Shown piece by piece: positions 24,873 through 33,509 of a stretch of 64,000 nt of DNA. The notes below the pieces were generated by a model. It ran no database searches, was not told where the DNA came from, and saw nothing but the letters and a program-made list of their open reading frames with translations. The translations under genes and the position numbers were made by a program. This DNA is from CAVPWP01 sp050789285. GTDB lineage: Bacteria; Pseudomonadota; Alphaproteobacteria; Rhodobacterales; Rhodobacteraceae. The first letter of the stretch is position 1. Every line of letters begins with the position of its first letter. Location: contig NZ_JBOUVX010000001.1 in assembly GCF_050789285.1 (NCBI RefSeq), positions 1,054,001-1,118,000 of the forward strand, read 5' to 3'.

Positions 24873-27017
24873 TCAGGCGGTCATCGTCTGCATCACGTCG
24901 AGGGTCGGTCCGACGGTCGAGCTTTCGTCGATCGCGCCGGCGTCGTCGAAGGCCTTGGCGATCTGTGTGCTCAGCATGTCGTCGGCCAGAAAGGCCACGG
25001 CTTCCGAGGCCAGCGACGCGATGTTGACGCCCGTCGGCATGGCATCGGTGTCGATCAGACCGGCCTGGTAGAGCACCGCATCCTCATAGACCGTGCCCTG
25101 CGTCATGATGGTGGAGTCGAGGCCCGCCGTCTGGATCTTCACGAGATTGGCCAGCGCGTTCGCCCCGGTCGAGACCGAGACCGACGCGCCCTCGATCATG
25201 GCGGAGACCGCGTCGGCGGCCATGTGGACCTGATCCTGGTCGCCAAGGTAGTTGACCTGTTCGATCACGTTGATCTGCGTCAGGTCGCCCTTGATATGCA
25301 GGGCGCGCAGGGTCTCGAATCCGGTGAACAGCTCGTTCTCGGCCACCTCGCGGGCGAGATCGCCGGTGCCGGCGGCCATGTCGCGCAGCGCGTCGGCGAA
25401 GGCCTTCGCCATCTCGGCGTGGGTGTCGATGCCGTCCTTCAGGATCTCGGCCTTGTTGAAGGCAAGGTTGTCGTCGCCCGACAGCGCCGCGTCGGCAAGA
25501 CCCGCGCCGCTGAAGGCATCGTCGTCGAGAAGGACGTTCGTCTGGCTCACGAGGTTCAGCGTCACCATCGAGCCGCCGACCAGGATCAGGTCGTAGCCGA
25601 AGCCGAATTCGTTGGCGGCAAGCAGGTTGAAGACCTGGTTCTCGCCGGCCACGATCGTGGTCGAGGCGGCGGTGAAGGTCAGGTCCAGCCGGTCGTTGTC
25701 GGTGACGAAGCTGTGCTGCGAGATGTGGTTGGCCAGCAGGACGTCGCCCGAGATGGTCTTGACGTTCCAGGTCGCGGGCAGGATCGCGCCGCCGACCTCC
25801 GAAGGACGCTGAAACGTCGCCTCGCGCGTCTCGATCTGGGCCGCGTTGACCGCCTTGCTTGCTGAAGTCCCCGGCACGGCAAGGCCGTTCACGCTGTCGC
25901 GGTCCATCAGCACGTTGACCTGCGAGACCGCGTCAAGCGTCACCACGTCGCCGGCCACCGCGATCACGGGCGCGTCGATCCAGTTGGTATAGATGGCCGC
26001 GACGTTCGTCATCTCGTTGCCGCCCGCGGTCACGCTGTGCAGCGCCGCGTCGCCGTGGGGCGGCGTCTCGTCCCGGCCAAGGTCGCGCAGGTCGCGTTCG
26101 TGCAGGAACAGGATGTCCTTGTCGGCCCGGGCGTCGCTGCGCGCCGCCTGCCACGCGGCGTCGTCCGAGTCTTGCCCTGCGCCTTGGCCCGTGCCCTGGC
26201 CCGCACCTGACCCCGCCTCGTCGTCGATCCCGTATTTGCGGGCCAGATAGGCGGGAAGCAGGTCGTCGCGCATCGGCAGTTCGGCGCTATCCTCGAGGCC
26301 GTCCCCGCCCTCGAGGCCATCGTCCTCCAGCGCCGTGCCGTCGACGATCGGGCCGGTTGCCGCGTCGCCGCGCAAAAGCACGGCCACAAGGCCGTCGGCC
26401 TGCGGCGCCTCGACGGTCTGAAGCGTCTGGAAGAATTCGACGGCGGCCTCGGGGTCGGCGATCACCGCCCCGGTCAGCCCGTCAAGCGACCACGGCGTGA
26501 AGGTCCGTGCAAGCGCGATCGCCTGCGCGAGGAGCACCTCGTAGACGGCGGGATCGACGAAGCCGGCCGCTTCCGGGTCGCCGTAAAGGTCGTTGTCCGA
26601 CAGCCGGATCGTCTGCAGCGTGACGGTCGCCAGCGATGACGGCGTCGGCACATAAGGCAGCAGCGAATAGCCGGCGCCGCGGTCGTCGCCGGGCACCTCG
26701 CCCGGCGGAGAAAGCGCCACGAAGTCCAGCGCCGGCATCTGCAAGGCGGGCGCGGGCGGGGCCGGGGGGCTGGCGATGCCCTGGCCCAGCACCGGGTCCT
26801 TCGCGCCCGGCAGGGGCCCCGTGTCGGGATCGTAGTCGCCCAGCCGGTGGGGCGCGTCGAACCGGACCGGCGCGAACTCCTGGCGCGCGTCGTCCTCGGC
26901 CTTGCGTTCGGATGCCTTGAAGCTCTGGTATTCGGTTCGAAGCCTGGCTTCCTCGGTCGCCAGCTCGAAAAGACCGACGAAATGGGCGATGGAGTCTGTG
27001 ATCGGATCGAGGCTCAT
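24873..27017 (-). CDS. Large putative type I secretion substrate with VSQVNVL repeats
   Basis: The 714-residue acidic protein lacks a signal peptide and ends 27 bases before the exporter gene. Residues 1-60 are helical, followed by Pro-rich segments. The C-terminal half is beta-rich with three related motifs, LDAVSQVNVLMDRD, LNLVSQTNVLLDDD and INVIEQVNYLGDQD, and an LVGGSM element that also ends the 901-residue protein upstream. No RTX nonapeptides (GGxGxDxUx) are seen. The combination of no signal peptide, position and the shared module makes export by the adjacent system likely, but this is inference. No function is assigned. Confidence 0.65.
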   Translation of the reverse strand: MSLDPITDSIAHFVGLFELATEEARLRTEYQSFKASERKAEDDARQEFAPVRFDAPHRLGDYDPDTGPLPGAKDPVLGQGIASPPAPPAPALQMPALDFVALSPPGEVPGDDRGAGYSLLPYVPTPSSLATVTLQTIRLSDNDLYGDPEAAGFVDPAVYEVLLAQAIALARTFTPWSLDGLTGAVIADPEAAVEFFQTLQTVEAPQADGLVAVLLRGDAATGPIVDGTALEDDGLEGGDGLEDSAELPMRDDLLPAYLARKYGIDDEAGSGAGQGTGQGAGQDSDDAAWQAARSDARADKDILFLHERDLRDLGRDETPPHGDAALHSVTAGGNEMTNVAAIYTNWIDAPVIAVAGDVVTLDAVSQVNVLMDRDSVNGLAVPGTSASKAVNAAQIETREATFQRPSEVGGAILPATWNVKTISGDVLLANHISQHSFVTDNDRLDLTFTAASTTIVAGENQVFNLLAANEFGFGYDLILVGGSMVTLNLVSQTNVLLDDDAFSGAGLADAALSGDDNLAFNKAEILKDGIDTHAEMAKAFADALRDMAAGTGDLAREVAENELFTGFETLRALHIKGDLTQINVIEQVNYLGDQDQVHMAADAVSAMIEGASVSVSTGANALANLVKIQTAGLDSTIMTQGTVYEDAVLYQAGLIDTDAMPTGVNIASLASEAVAFLADDMLSTQIAKAFDDAGAIDESSTVGPTLDVMQTMTA

Positions 27018-27085
27018 CGGGTCGCCGTATCCCTGGCTTCATCTTCACATCGGGGCGCGGGATGTCGCTGTCCCCGGAACAGGAT

Positions 27086-27111
27086 GCCGGGGCCGCGTTG
27101 GCGGCCCCGGC
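27086..27111 (-). terminator. GC-rich hairpin after the 901-residue gene
   Basis: A perfect 11-bp stem GCCGGGGCCGC / GCGGCCCCGGC with a 4-base loop lies between the two large secretion-island genes. There is no T-run on the minus strand, so it may attenuate, pause or protect mRNA rather than fully terminate. Confidence 0.45.
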
Positions 27112-27122
27112 GGTTGGTCGTG

Positions 27123-29828
27123 TCAGACGTCGTTGCTGTCGTCGCCGACCACGGTCGAGCTCATCGAGCCGCCGACCACGGTCATGTCGACCGAGTTGCC
27201 CAGCACGTTGGCCCCCAGGATGATGTCCTGGTTGAAGGCCATCGTGTCGACAACCGCCGCGGCCGAGGCATAGGACTCGCCGGTGACATAGCCGTCGTCA
27301 CCGTTGTTCGAACCCCAGGTCCCGGCATCGGCATAGCCGCCCGCGCCGTTCATGGCGTCGCCGCCCATGCCGCCCATGACGTCGCCGACATCGGCGCCGC
27401 CGCCGGTCGCCGTGCCGCCCATGGCGTCACCGGTCGACCCGCCCGTCGCCGAGGCCGTGCCTCCGGCGCCGCCCATGCCGCTGGTCGCGGTGTTGGAGCC
27501 GCCCGAGTTGGTCCCGCCGGTGCCGTAGGCGTCCTGGGTCGAGTCCGCGGCCCCGCCGTAGCCGGCGATCGCCTCGGCCATGCTGTCCGCGGACCCGTCG
27601 GTGAACGAATCCGAGAACACGTCGGCATAGCCGCCCGCCCCCGACGCCGCGTCGGCGTTGGCTTCGCCGTTCACGTCGTTGTCGGCGTTCGACATGCCAT
27701 CGGCCGCCCCGCCATTGCCGCTGTCGGCCGTGGCGCTCGAGGTGCCGTCGACATCGCTGCTGGCCGAGGACGAGCCGTCGGTCATGCCGGTGTCGCCGCT
27801 GTCGGCGCCGGCATCGGCCGTGCCGTCGGCGCTGGCCGTGCCGTCGGCCGAGCCATCACCGCCCGCGCCGCCGGTTCCCGCCGCGTTGGCGTCGCCGGCG
27901 CCGTCGCCGTCAGCCGTCGCGTCGGAGCGCGCGTCGTTGGTGCCGCCGGTTCCCGCGGTGGCCACCGGATCGGTCATGCCGGTTCCGGTCGCCGTGGCGG
28001 TGCCTTTGCCATCGCCGCCGGCACCCGCGCCGCCGTCGCCGCCGGCGGCATTGCCACCGTCGCCGTCGCCGCCGCCCGCACCGTCGCCAGCGCCGCCGTC
28101 ACCGCCGGGTCCCTTGGCGGAGGAGTCGGCATCGCCGCTTCCGTCGCCGCCGGCGTCTGCGTTGCCTTCGGTCGTCGGATCGCCGCCGGTCTTGGCATCG
28201 GACGCGCTGTCGGCGTTGGCCTCGTCGGCCTCGGCTTCGGCTTCGGTCTCGCTCAGGAAGCCAAGCCCGGTGATGGCACCGGCCGCGGCACCCGAAGCGG
28301 CGTTCGCGTCGCCCGAGCTGCTGTCGGCGTCGTTGTTGCTGCGGGCGTCGTTGTCGGTGCTGGCGTCGTTGTCGCTCGACCCGGTTCCGGTCGCCGTCGA
28401 CGCGGCGCTTCCGTTGCCGCCGTCTCCGCCGTCGCCGTCACCGCCGTCGCCGCCTTCACCTTCGCCGCCGTCGCCACCGTCGCCGTCGCCGCCGTCACCG
28501 CCGTCGCCGTCGTTGTCGGTGCTGGCAAGTCCGCCACCAAGGCCAAGTCCGATCGCACCGGCGTCGCCGCCGTTTGCGTCTTCGGCGTCGGCTTCCGACC
28601 CGGCCAGGCCTGCCCCGATACCGACGCCGATCGCGCCGGTGTCGCCGTTGTCGCCACCGTCGGCGTCGCCATCGGCTTCGGTCTCGGCCTTGCTTTCGAC
28701 GTCGGCATCGGCATCGGCATCGCCGCTGTCGCCGCCGTCGGCATCGCCGCTGCTGTCGGTCTCGGTCTTGCTTTCGACCTCGCTCTCGGCATCGGTGTCG
28801 CCGCTGTCGCCGGCTTCGGTGTCGACCGTGCTTTCGGCCTTGATGTCACCATCGTTGGCGTCGCTTTCGGCGTCGGCATCACCGGTGTCGCCACCATTGC
28901 CCTCGGTCGAGTTCTCGGTCTCGGCTTCGGTCTTGGTGTCGGTCTCGGCCTTGGCGTCGCCGCCGTCGCCACCGTCGGTATCGCCTTCGGTCTTGGCGCT
29001 CCCGAAGCCCATGGCCTCGCCTTCGGCCTTGGCGTCGCCGGTGTCGCCACCGCTGCCGCCGTCGGCCTTGACGTCGTCGTTGTCGCCGCTTTCGCCGCCC
29101 TTGGCCATCGCCATGCCGCCCATGGCATGACCGCCCTTGGCGTCGCCGCCGTTGGCATCGGCATTGCTGCCGCCGGCGCCGCCGTCTGCGGCGGCCTTGA
29201 TGCCTTCTTCGGCATGGGCCGAGCCGCCCGTGGCATTGCCGCTCTGGCTGAAGCTGCCTGCGTTCGTCACCGAGGCGGTGCCAAGGTGATCGTTGTCGAT
29301 CAGGCTTGCGGCCTGGACGTTGACGATGCCGGTGTCGTTGCCTTCGCCGTTCAGCGCATCCGTGAGGATGTCGCCGAAGTTGACGTCGTCACCGGGGTCA
29401 TAGTCCATGTCGCCCTGCGAGGTGACGACATCGTTGACCTCGCTGCCGTGCGACACGTCCACGTCGACGAAGTCGTCGTCCGACCACGGCATCTCGCCGT
29501 TGCCGATGTCGATGTCGATCGAGTTCGAGTTCGAGTTGTCGTTGCTGTCGTCACCACCGTTCGTCTGCTGGTTGGACGAGGTTTGCTGCTGCTTCTGGTC
29601 CTGATCCTGATCCTGGTCCTGTTTCTGGTCCTGATCCTGATCCTGTTTCTGGTCCTGTTCGTTCTCGTTCTTGTTCTCGGACTGCTGCTGCTGCTTTTGC
29701 TGCTGCATGTTCATGTCGATGTCGGCTTTCTCGACCTCGACTTCCTCGATGTTGACGTCGAGTTCCTTGACGTTGACGTCGTCGATCATGAACTGGTTGT
29801 TCTGCGTACTGCGATGATCTTTGCTCAT
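27123..29828 (-). CDS. Extremely acidic low-complexity protein, putative secreted product
   Basis: This 901-residue protein has no signal peptide. It opens with an Asp/Val-patterned segment (residues 14-40), then a Gln/Asp/Asn tract (42-100) with QDQDQK repeats. More than 700 residues of Gly, Asp, Ala, Ser, Thr and Glu follow with no visible cysteine, and there are two short hydrophobic blocks (GAIGVGIGAGLAG, GAIGLGLGGGLAS). The last 50 residues are ordered-looking (FNQDIILGANVLGNSVDMTVVGGSM) and may be the type I secretion signal. It is predicted to be disordered and strongly anionic. The start follows GGGAAGTGAACG. Long opposite-strand frames here are composition shadows. Confidence 0.7.
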   Translation of the reverse strand: MSKDHRSTQNNQFMIDDVNVKELDVNIEEVEVEKADIDMNMQQQKQQQQSENKNENEQDQKQDQDQDQKQDQDQDQDQKQQQTSSNQQTNGGDDSNDNSNSNSIDIDIGNGEMPWSDDDFVDVDVSHGSEVNDVVTSQGDMDYDPGDDVNFGDILTDALNGEGNDTGIVNVQAASLIDNDHLGTASVTNAGSFSQSGNATGGSAHAEEGIKAAADGGAGGSNADANGGDAKGGHAMGGMAMAKGGESGDNDDVKADGGSGGDTGDAKAEGEAMGFGSAKTEGDTDGGDGGDAKAETDTKTEAETENSTEGNGGDTGDADAESDANDGDIKAESTVDTEAGDSGDTDAESEVESKTETDSSGDADGGDSGDADADADVESKAETEADGDADGGDNGDTGAIGVGIGAGLAGSEADAEDANGGDAGAIGLGLGGGLASTDNDGDGGDGGDGDGGDGGEGEGGDGGDGDGGDGGNGSAASTATGTGSSDNDASTDNDARSNNDADSSSGDANAASGAAAGAITGLGFLSETEAEAEADEANADSASDAKTGGDPTTEGNADAGGDGSGDADSSAKGPGGDGGAGDGAGGGDGDGGNAAGGDGGAGAGGDGKGTATATGTGMTDPVATAGTGGTNDARSDATADGDGAGDANAAGTGGAGGDGSADGTASADGTADAGADSGDTGMTDGSSSASSDVDGTSSATADSGNGGAADGMSNADNDVNGEANADAASGAGGYADVFSDSFTDGSADSMAEAIAGYGGAADSTQDAYGTGGTNSGGSNTATSGMGGAGGTASATGGSTGDAMGGTATGGGADVGDVMGGMGGDAMNGAGGYADAGTWGSNNGDDGYVTGESYASAAAVVDTMAFNQDIILGANVLGNSVDMTVVGGSMSSTVVGDDSNDV
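28410..28521 (-). repeat. GGDGGDGD-coding triplet-like repeat tract
   Basis: The plus strand shows near-uniform CCG/TCG-CC units, which on the minus strand encode a run of Gly-Gly-Asp and Gly-Asp-Gly units within the 901-residue protein. Such tracts are prone to length change by slippage in multiples of three. Confidence 0.7.
29595..29665 (-). repeat. Gln-Asp coding tandem repeat
   Basis: Tandem CTGATC/CTGGTC hexamers, broken by CTGTTT, encode QDQDQK-type repeats at residues of about 55-78 of the 901-residue protein. The hexamer unit keeps the frame if copies are gained or lost. Confidence 0.7.
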
Positions 29829-30531
29829 CGTTCACTTCCCATGATGGGCCGGCGACGCCGCAGCTCATCTACAACGCGGTCGTTCGCAGGCGGTTTCGAT
29901 TGGAATGTCGGGATTGCTCCGAAGCGTCGGTGCGCGCGCATCTTCTGCGCCTTGCCGTGACTGCCCGGAGTTCTGTGTCCGAGTGCAGCACCTCCCTTCC
30001 ATACGCGTCCCGACAGGATCGCCCGGGTCGCCTTCGCGGCCGGACGTTGCCCCGGGAATGCGGGGCAGTCGGAACAGGGTCTAATCAGGTCTCACCACAC
30101 GCCCTGGAATGCGGGCGTTGGGGGAAGTGTCCGGCGCATCGGGGCGTGCGGATAGCCGGAAAAACGGTTAGCCGCGCCCAAGTGACTGAAACACCGTCAG
30201 CAATTCCCGGTGGCGGCAGGCATGCCGTCGGGCAGGTGCACAACTCTTGGGCGCGCAATCACCAGGCCCGCCGATTCTGGCTAGTCCCTTTGGTGCGGTC
30301 CCCGGCGGCGGCGCGGAAAGCCGGGTCGAACCCTGATCGAAGGTCTAGCCCGTTCGTGCTGCAAGGGCCCGATTCCAGCGATTTGTTGGATTCGGTCACG
30401 GGCTGTGGTATTCATTCCGTGCTGCTTTTTTAGAGACTTTTCTGTACCGGGATCCTTCCGTCGGCTCGACGGCAAAGCGATTGACCAAAGGCTGATGGAC
30501 GAGAATCCCCTGATTGCCAGTGGGGGACACT
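29829..30531. other. Long divergent intergenic region of the secretion island
   Basis: About 700 bases separate the 901-residue gene (minus) from the LuxR gene (plus). A 177-codon plus-strand frame at 29900-30433 looks non-coding: it is rich in Arg, Cys and Ser and has no family features. The last 170 bases are AT-richer, with a T-run at 30425-30431, and probably contain the luxR promoter. No operator consensus was recognised. Confidence 0.5.
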
Positions 30532-31365
30532 GTGACCTACCATTCCAACAGCGCCGACGCCGGCGACACTGTTCGCTTCTCTGCCATTTCTGCTTCCAGG
30601 ACCGATGCGCGGTACACGCGCAGTCCGCTGATCGTCTTCATCGGCAATTGCGTCGTCTTCTCGGACAGGCTTCTGCGCCTTGTTGAGGCCGAGTTCGACG
30701 CGGTGAGTGTCCTGCGGCTTGGCGACGCCGACGAGCTTGACGCACTCGATCCCGACCTGCGGCGCGCCGTTCAGATGATCGTCATCGACGAGGCGCACCT
30801 CGACTGTCTGCCGCTCCTCTTGGCCGAGTCCCTTCCCGGGCTTGTCCATCCGCGCTGGGTGCTGGCCTACCGGACGACCGACGAGGCGCGCCGCCTTCTT
30901 GGGGCCCTGGGCGAGGGGCGGCCGGTGGGGTTCCTGCCGATGAAGGTCGCGCTCGACGCGTGGCTGGCGGCGCTTCGGCTTCTGTCTCTGGGCGAGGACT
31001 TCCTGCCGGGCGAACTTCTGGACGCGCCGCCGCCCGGCCATGTGCCGCAACCGCTGGTGGCCCCGACGCAGGCACCGACGCTGGCCCCATCGCAGGTCCC
31101 GCCGCGCGGCCCGGGGCCGGCGGCCGCCGCGACCCCGATCGACACGCTGACCGGGCGCGAGGCCGAGATCCTCGATCTTGTTGCCCGGGGACGCCGCAAC
31201 AAGGCCATCGCGCGCGAACTGGGCCTGTCGGAACATACCGTCAAGCTTCACGTGCACCACATCTTCGGCAAGCTGGGCGTCCGCAACCGAACCTCGGCCA
31301 CGCACTTGTACCTGTCGCGCGCGTCCGGGATCGCGGCGGGCGCGCCCGGCAGGGGCGGATCATGA
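30532..31365 (+). CDS. LuxR-family transcriptional regulator
   Basis: From GTG 30532 (preceded by GGGGGA) the protein is 277 residues. The C-terminal LuxR/GerE helix-turn-helix is clear: LTGREAEILDLVARGRRNKAIARELG, LSEHTVKLHVHHIFGKLGVRNR. The N-terminal 130 residues look like a degenerate receiver (LIVFIGNCVVFSDRLLRLVE, MIVIDEAHLD) in the manner of CsgD/VpsT. A Pro/Ala linker joins the domains. It is divergent from the secretion island and precedes two genes with tight spacing, so it probably controls this locus. GTG 30520 and TTG 30514 are alternative starts. Confidence 0.83.
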   Translation: MTYHSNSADAGDTVRFSAISASRTDARYTRSPLIVFIGNCVVFSDRLLRLVEAEFDAVSVLRLGDADELDALDPDLRRAVQMIVIDEAHLDCLPLLLAESLPGLVHPRWVLAYRTTDEARRLLGALGEGRPVGFLPMKVALDAWLAALRLLSLGEDFLPGELLDAPPPGHVPQPLVAPTQAPTLAPSQVPPRGPGPAAAATPIDTLTGREAEILDLVARGRRNKAIARELGLSEHTVKLHVHHIFGKLGVRNRTSATHLYLSRASGIAAGAPGRGGS

Positions 31366-31934
31366 CGCCCGCCGGCCGACACCCGGCCACCGGAGGGGCC
31401 ACGCCTGCGGCCGCGCCGCCTGCGCCCCAGCCGGCCGCATCGCCCGCGACGCAACCGGCGTTCGAGCGCTTCCTGTTGCTTCTGGGGCGGCTCAACTACA
31501 GCTGGACCAATACCGAAAGCCTGCTGATCCACCTGATCGCGGGGCTTGCGCGCACCGACAAGGAGACGGCGGTCGTGCTGTTTCTCACACTCAACACCAC
31601 CCGCGCGCGCATCGACCTGGTGGACCGTCTGGCCAAGCTTGACCGCGTGGCCCCGCCCGAGCGCGAGGCAGTGCTGGCGCTGACCCGGCGGATGCTGCGG
31701 CTGGCGGGGCTTCGCAACACGCTCAACCACTGCATCTACGCCTTCGATGCCGAAAGCGGCGATCTGTCGACGATCCGGATGCGGGTGGCCGACCGGCGCA
31801 AGGAGATCCGGATGGGCGAACGTGCGGCGCTGGACGCCGGCACCTTGCGCGACATCGAGGTGTCGCTGTCCGAGATCGCCCAGCTCAACAACGATATCTG
31901 GAGACATATCAAGGCCTTCGGCTATCCCGCCTGA
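31362..31934 (+). CDS. Helical protein with HEPN-like RNxLNH motif
   Basis: The 190-residue protein starts with ATG overlapping the luxR stop by 4 bases. After an Ala/Pro-rich N-terminus (residues 1-32) it is all-helical: FERFLLLLGRLNYSWTNTESLLIHLIAGLA, then LRNTLNHCIYAFD at about 122-134. R-N-x-L-N-H fits the R-x4-H motif of HEPN-superfamily proteins, which include many RNases, toxins and nucleic-acid-associated helpers. This motif is the only basis; the family is not otherwise recognised. Coupling to the regulator and the ATPase suggests a joint role. Confidence 0.6.
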   Translation: MTPAGRHPATGGATPAAAPPAPQPAASPATQPAFERFLLLLGRLNYSWTNTESLLIHLIAGLARTDKETAVVLFLTLNTTRARIDLVDRLAKLDRVAPPEREAVLALTRRMLRLAGLRNTLNHCIYAFDAESGDLSTIRMRVADRRKEIRMGERAALDAGTLRDIEVSLSEIAQLNNDIWRHIKAFGYPA

Positions 31935-31966
31935 GCGTGGGACGGCCGGCTGAACGGGAGGACGCG

Positions 31967-32806
31967 ATGACCATGCCCGCCGATGCCCCGCCGCAGAGCC
32001 CGTTTCTTTCGTCGGACCCGCAGTTCGACTACTGGAGCGCCGCGCATCGGCTGGCCTATGAGCAGGTCGACTTCGCGCTGAACAGCGGGCTTCTGTTCGC
32101 GGCGTTTACCGGCGACACAGGGGCAGGCAAGACCACCGTCATGCGCCAGGCCGTGGCGCTGGCGCAGGGCCGCAGGCTTCTGGGGGTGCTGGCGCCGGAC
32201 GACGGGCTTGCCCGGGCGCCGGCGCGCGCGATCCTTGCCGCCTTCGGCGCCGATCCCGGACCGGGCGACGACGACCGTCAGACCGCGCGGCTGGCGCGCA
32301 GCCTGGCCGAGGTGCGCGATGCGCACGGGCTGGCCACGCTGGTCGTCGACGACGCGCAGGCGCTGGGACCCGCGGCACTTGCGCGCCTTGTCGCGCTGTC
32401 GGGGATCGAGGCGGCCGAGGGGCCGCTTTTCCGGCTGATGCTGGTCGGGCGTCCCGAGATCGAGGCGCGTCTGGCGGCCGAACTGCCCGGCGTGATGGGG
32501 CCGCTCGTGCGTCTTGAAGCGATGTCGCGCGAAGATACAGCGGGGTTCGTGCGGCATCGGATGGCCGTGGGCGGCCTGGCTGCACCCCGCTTCGCGGCGG
32601 CGGCGCTCGAGGCGGTTCACGAAGCGACCGGGGGAAATCCGCTGCGCGTCAACCTTCTGTGCCTTTTCTGCCTGGACGAAGCCTGGGAGCGGGGGGTGGA
32701 CACCATCGACGCCACGCTCGTGCGCGACTGCGACGTGGCGCCCGAGGCGGTCCTGGGCCCGCCCGATTTCGCGGTGCGCGGCCTCTCCGTGGCGGTGCCG
32801 GCCTGA
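31967..32806 (+). CDS. ExeA/GspA-like AAA ATPase
   Basis: The 279-residue ATPase has Walker A GDTGAGKTTVMRQ near residues 47-59, Walker B LATLVVDDAQAL near 123-134, a sensor-like LMLVGRPEIE and a C-terminal ATGGNPLRVNLLCLFCLDEA segment, as in ExeA/GspA and MSHA-associated ATPases. ATG 31967 was chosen because GGGAGGA precedes it. In type II systems ExeA has a periplasmic peptidoglycan-binding domain; none is present here, so this is a stand-alone cytoplasmic ATPase. It ends the luxR unit and is convergent with urtE. Confidence 0.82.
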   Translation: MTMPADAPPQSPFLSSDPQFDYWSAAHRLAYEQVDFALNSGLLFAAFTGDTGAGKTTVMRQAVALAQGRRLLGVLAPDDGLARAPARAILAAFGADPGPGDDDRQTARLARSLAEVRDAHGLATLVVDDAQALGPAALARLVALSGIEAAEGPLFRLMLVGRPEIEARLAAELPGVMGPLVRLEAMSREDTAGFVRHRMAVGGLAAPRFAAAALEAVHEATGGNPLRVNLLCLFCLDEAWERGVDTIDATLVRDCDVAPEAVLGPPDFAVRGLSVAVPA

Positions 32807-32810
32807 CCGG

Positions 32811-33506
32811 TCAGATCGTCACGGCGGCCAGCAGACGCTCGCGGTCGGCGGTCGCGGTGTCGGTGCGGAAGCTGACCTCGCCCCGTGTCATCACGGTGAC
32901 GGTGTCGGCCAGCCCCACGGCGAAGTCGAAGAACTGTTCGACCAGGACGATGGCGATCTCGCCTTCCTCGCGCAGAAGCCCGATCACGTCGCCGATCTGC
33001 TTGATGATGTTGGGCTGGATGCCTTCTGTGGGCTCGTCCAGAAGCAGGACCCTGGGCCGCGTGACCAGCGCGCGGGCGATGGCGAGCTGCTGTTGCTGGC
33101 CGCCCGACAGGTCGCCGCCCCGACGGTGCAGGAAGTCCTTCAGGATCGGGAACAGGTCGAAGATCCGCCCGGGCACGGTGCGGTCGCCGGGCGGCAGGCA
33201 GGCGAAGCCCGTCTCGAGGTTCTCGGCCACGGTCAGAAGCGGGAAAATCTCGCGCCCCTGCGGCACATAGGCGATGCCGGCGCGCGCAGCCGAGAAGGGC
33301 GATGGGTGGCCAAGGTCGGTGCCGTCAAGGCTGATCGAGCCCTTCGTGAAGGGATGGCGACCGGAAATGGCCTTGAGCAGGCTCGTCTTGCCGACGCCGT
33401 TCGTGCCCATGACCACGGTCACGGCGCCGCGGCGCGCGGTCAGGTCGACCCCGTGCAGGATCTGGCTTTGCCCGTAGCGCAGGGTCAGGTTCTTCACGTC
33501 CAGCAT
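32811..33506 (-). CDS. urtE: Urea ABC transporter ATP-binding protein UrtE
   Basis: The 231-residue ATPase is of the LivF type: Walker A GTNGVGKTSLLKA, signature LSGGQQQQLAIARA and Walker B VLLLDEPTEGIQPNI; the EGIQPNII wording is characteristic of UrtE. It is the last gene of urtABCDE, 3 bases after urtD. It powers urea import together with UrtD and the UrtBC permease. Urease genes are not in the window. Confidence 0.94.
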   Translation of the reverse strand: MLDVKNLTLRYGQSQILHGVDLTARRGAVTVVMGTNGVGKTSLLKAISGRHPFTKGSISLDGTDLGHPSPFSAARAGIAYVPQGREIFPLLTVAENLETGFACLPPGDRTVPGRIFDLFPILKDFLHRRGGDLSGGQQQQLAIARALVTRPRVLLLDEPTEGIQPNIIKQIGDVIGLLREEGEIAIVLVEQFFDFAVGLADTVTVMTRGEVSFRTDTATADRERLLAAVTI

Positions 33507-33509
33507 CGC

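Noticed and set aside
22176..25865. A 1229-codon plus-strand open frame opposite the exporter genes
   Set aside because: It lies antisense to the clear ABC exporter and to parts of both flanking genes; its His/Arg/Asp-rich composition is that of a GC-rich shadow frame.
28410..28521. Regular short repeats resembling a CRISPR or satellite array
   Set aside because: The units are codon triplets in frame within a long protein; there are no unique spacers or cas genes.
26847..29960. A 1037-codon plus-strand open frame of hydrophobic Val/Ala/Gly sequence across the 901-residue gene
   Set aside because: It is the complement of the repetitive Gly/Asp/Ala codons; the minus frame has a ribosome-binding site, an ordered N- and C-terminus and operon context, while this one is repetitive throughout with no domain.
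30280..30350. A tRNA-like stretch beginning GCTAG and ending CTAGC with GGGTCGAACCC
   Set aside because: The T-arm loop has only five bases, the acceptor arms pair poorly and no anticodon stem is formed.
29900..30433. A 177-codon plus-strand frame in the long intergenic region
   Set aside because: Cys/Ser/Arg-rich, no family features, no convincing ribosome-binding site, and it runs into the AT-rich promoter area.
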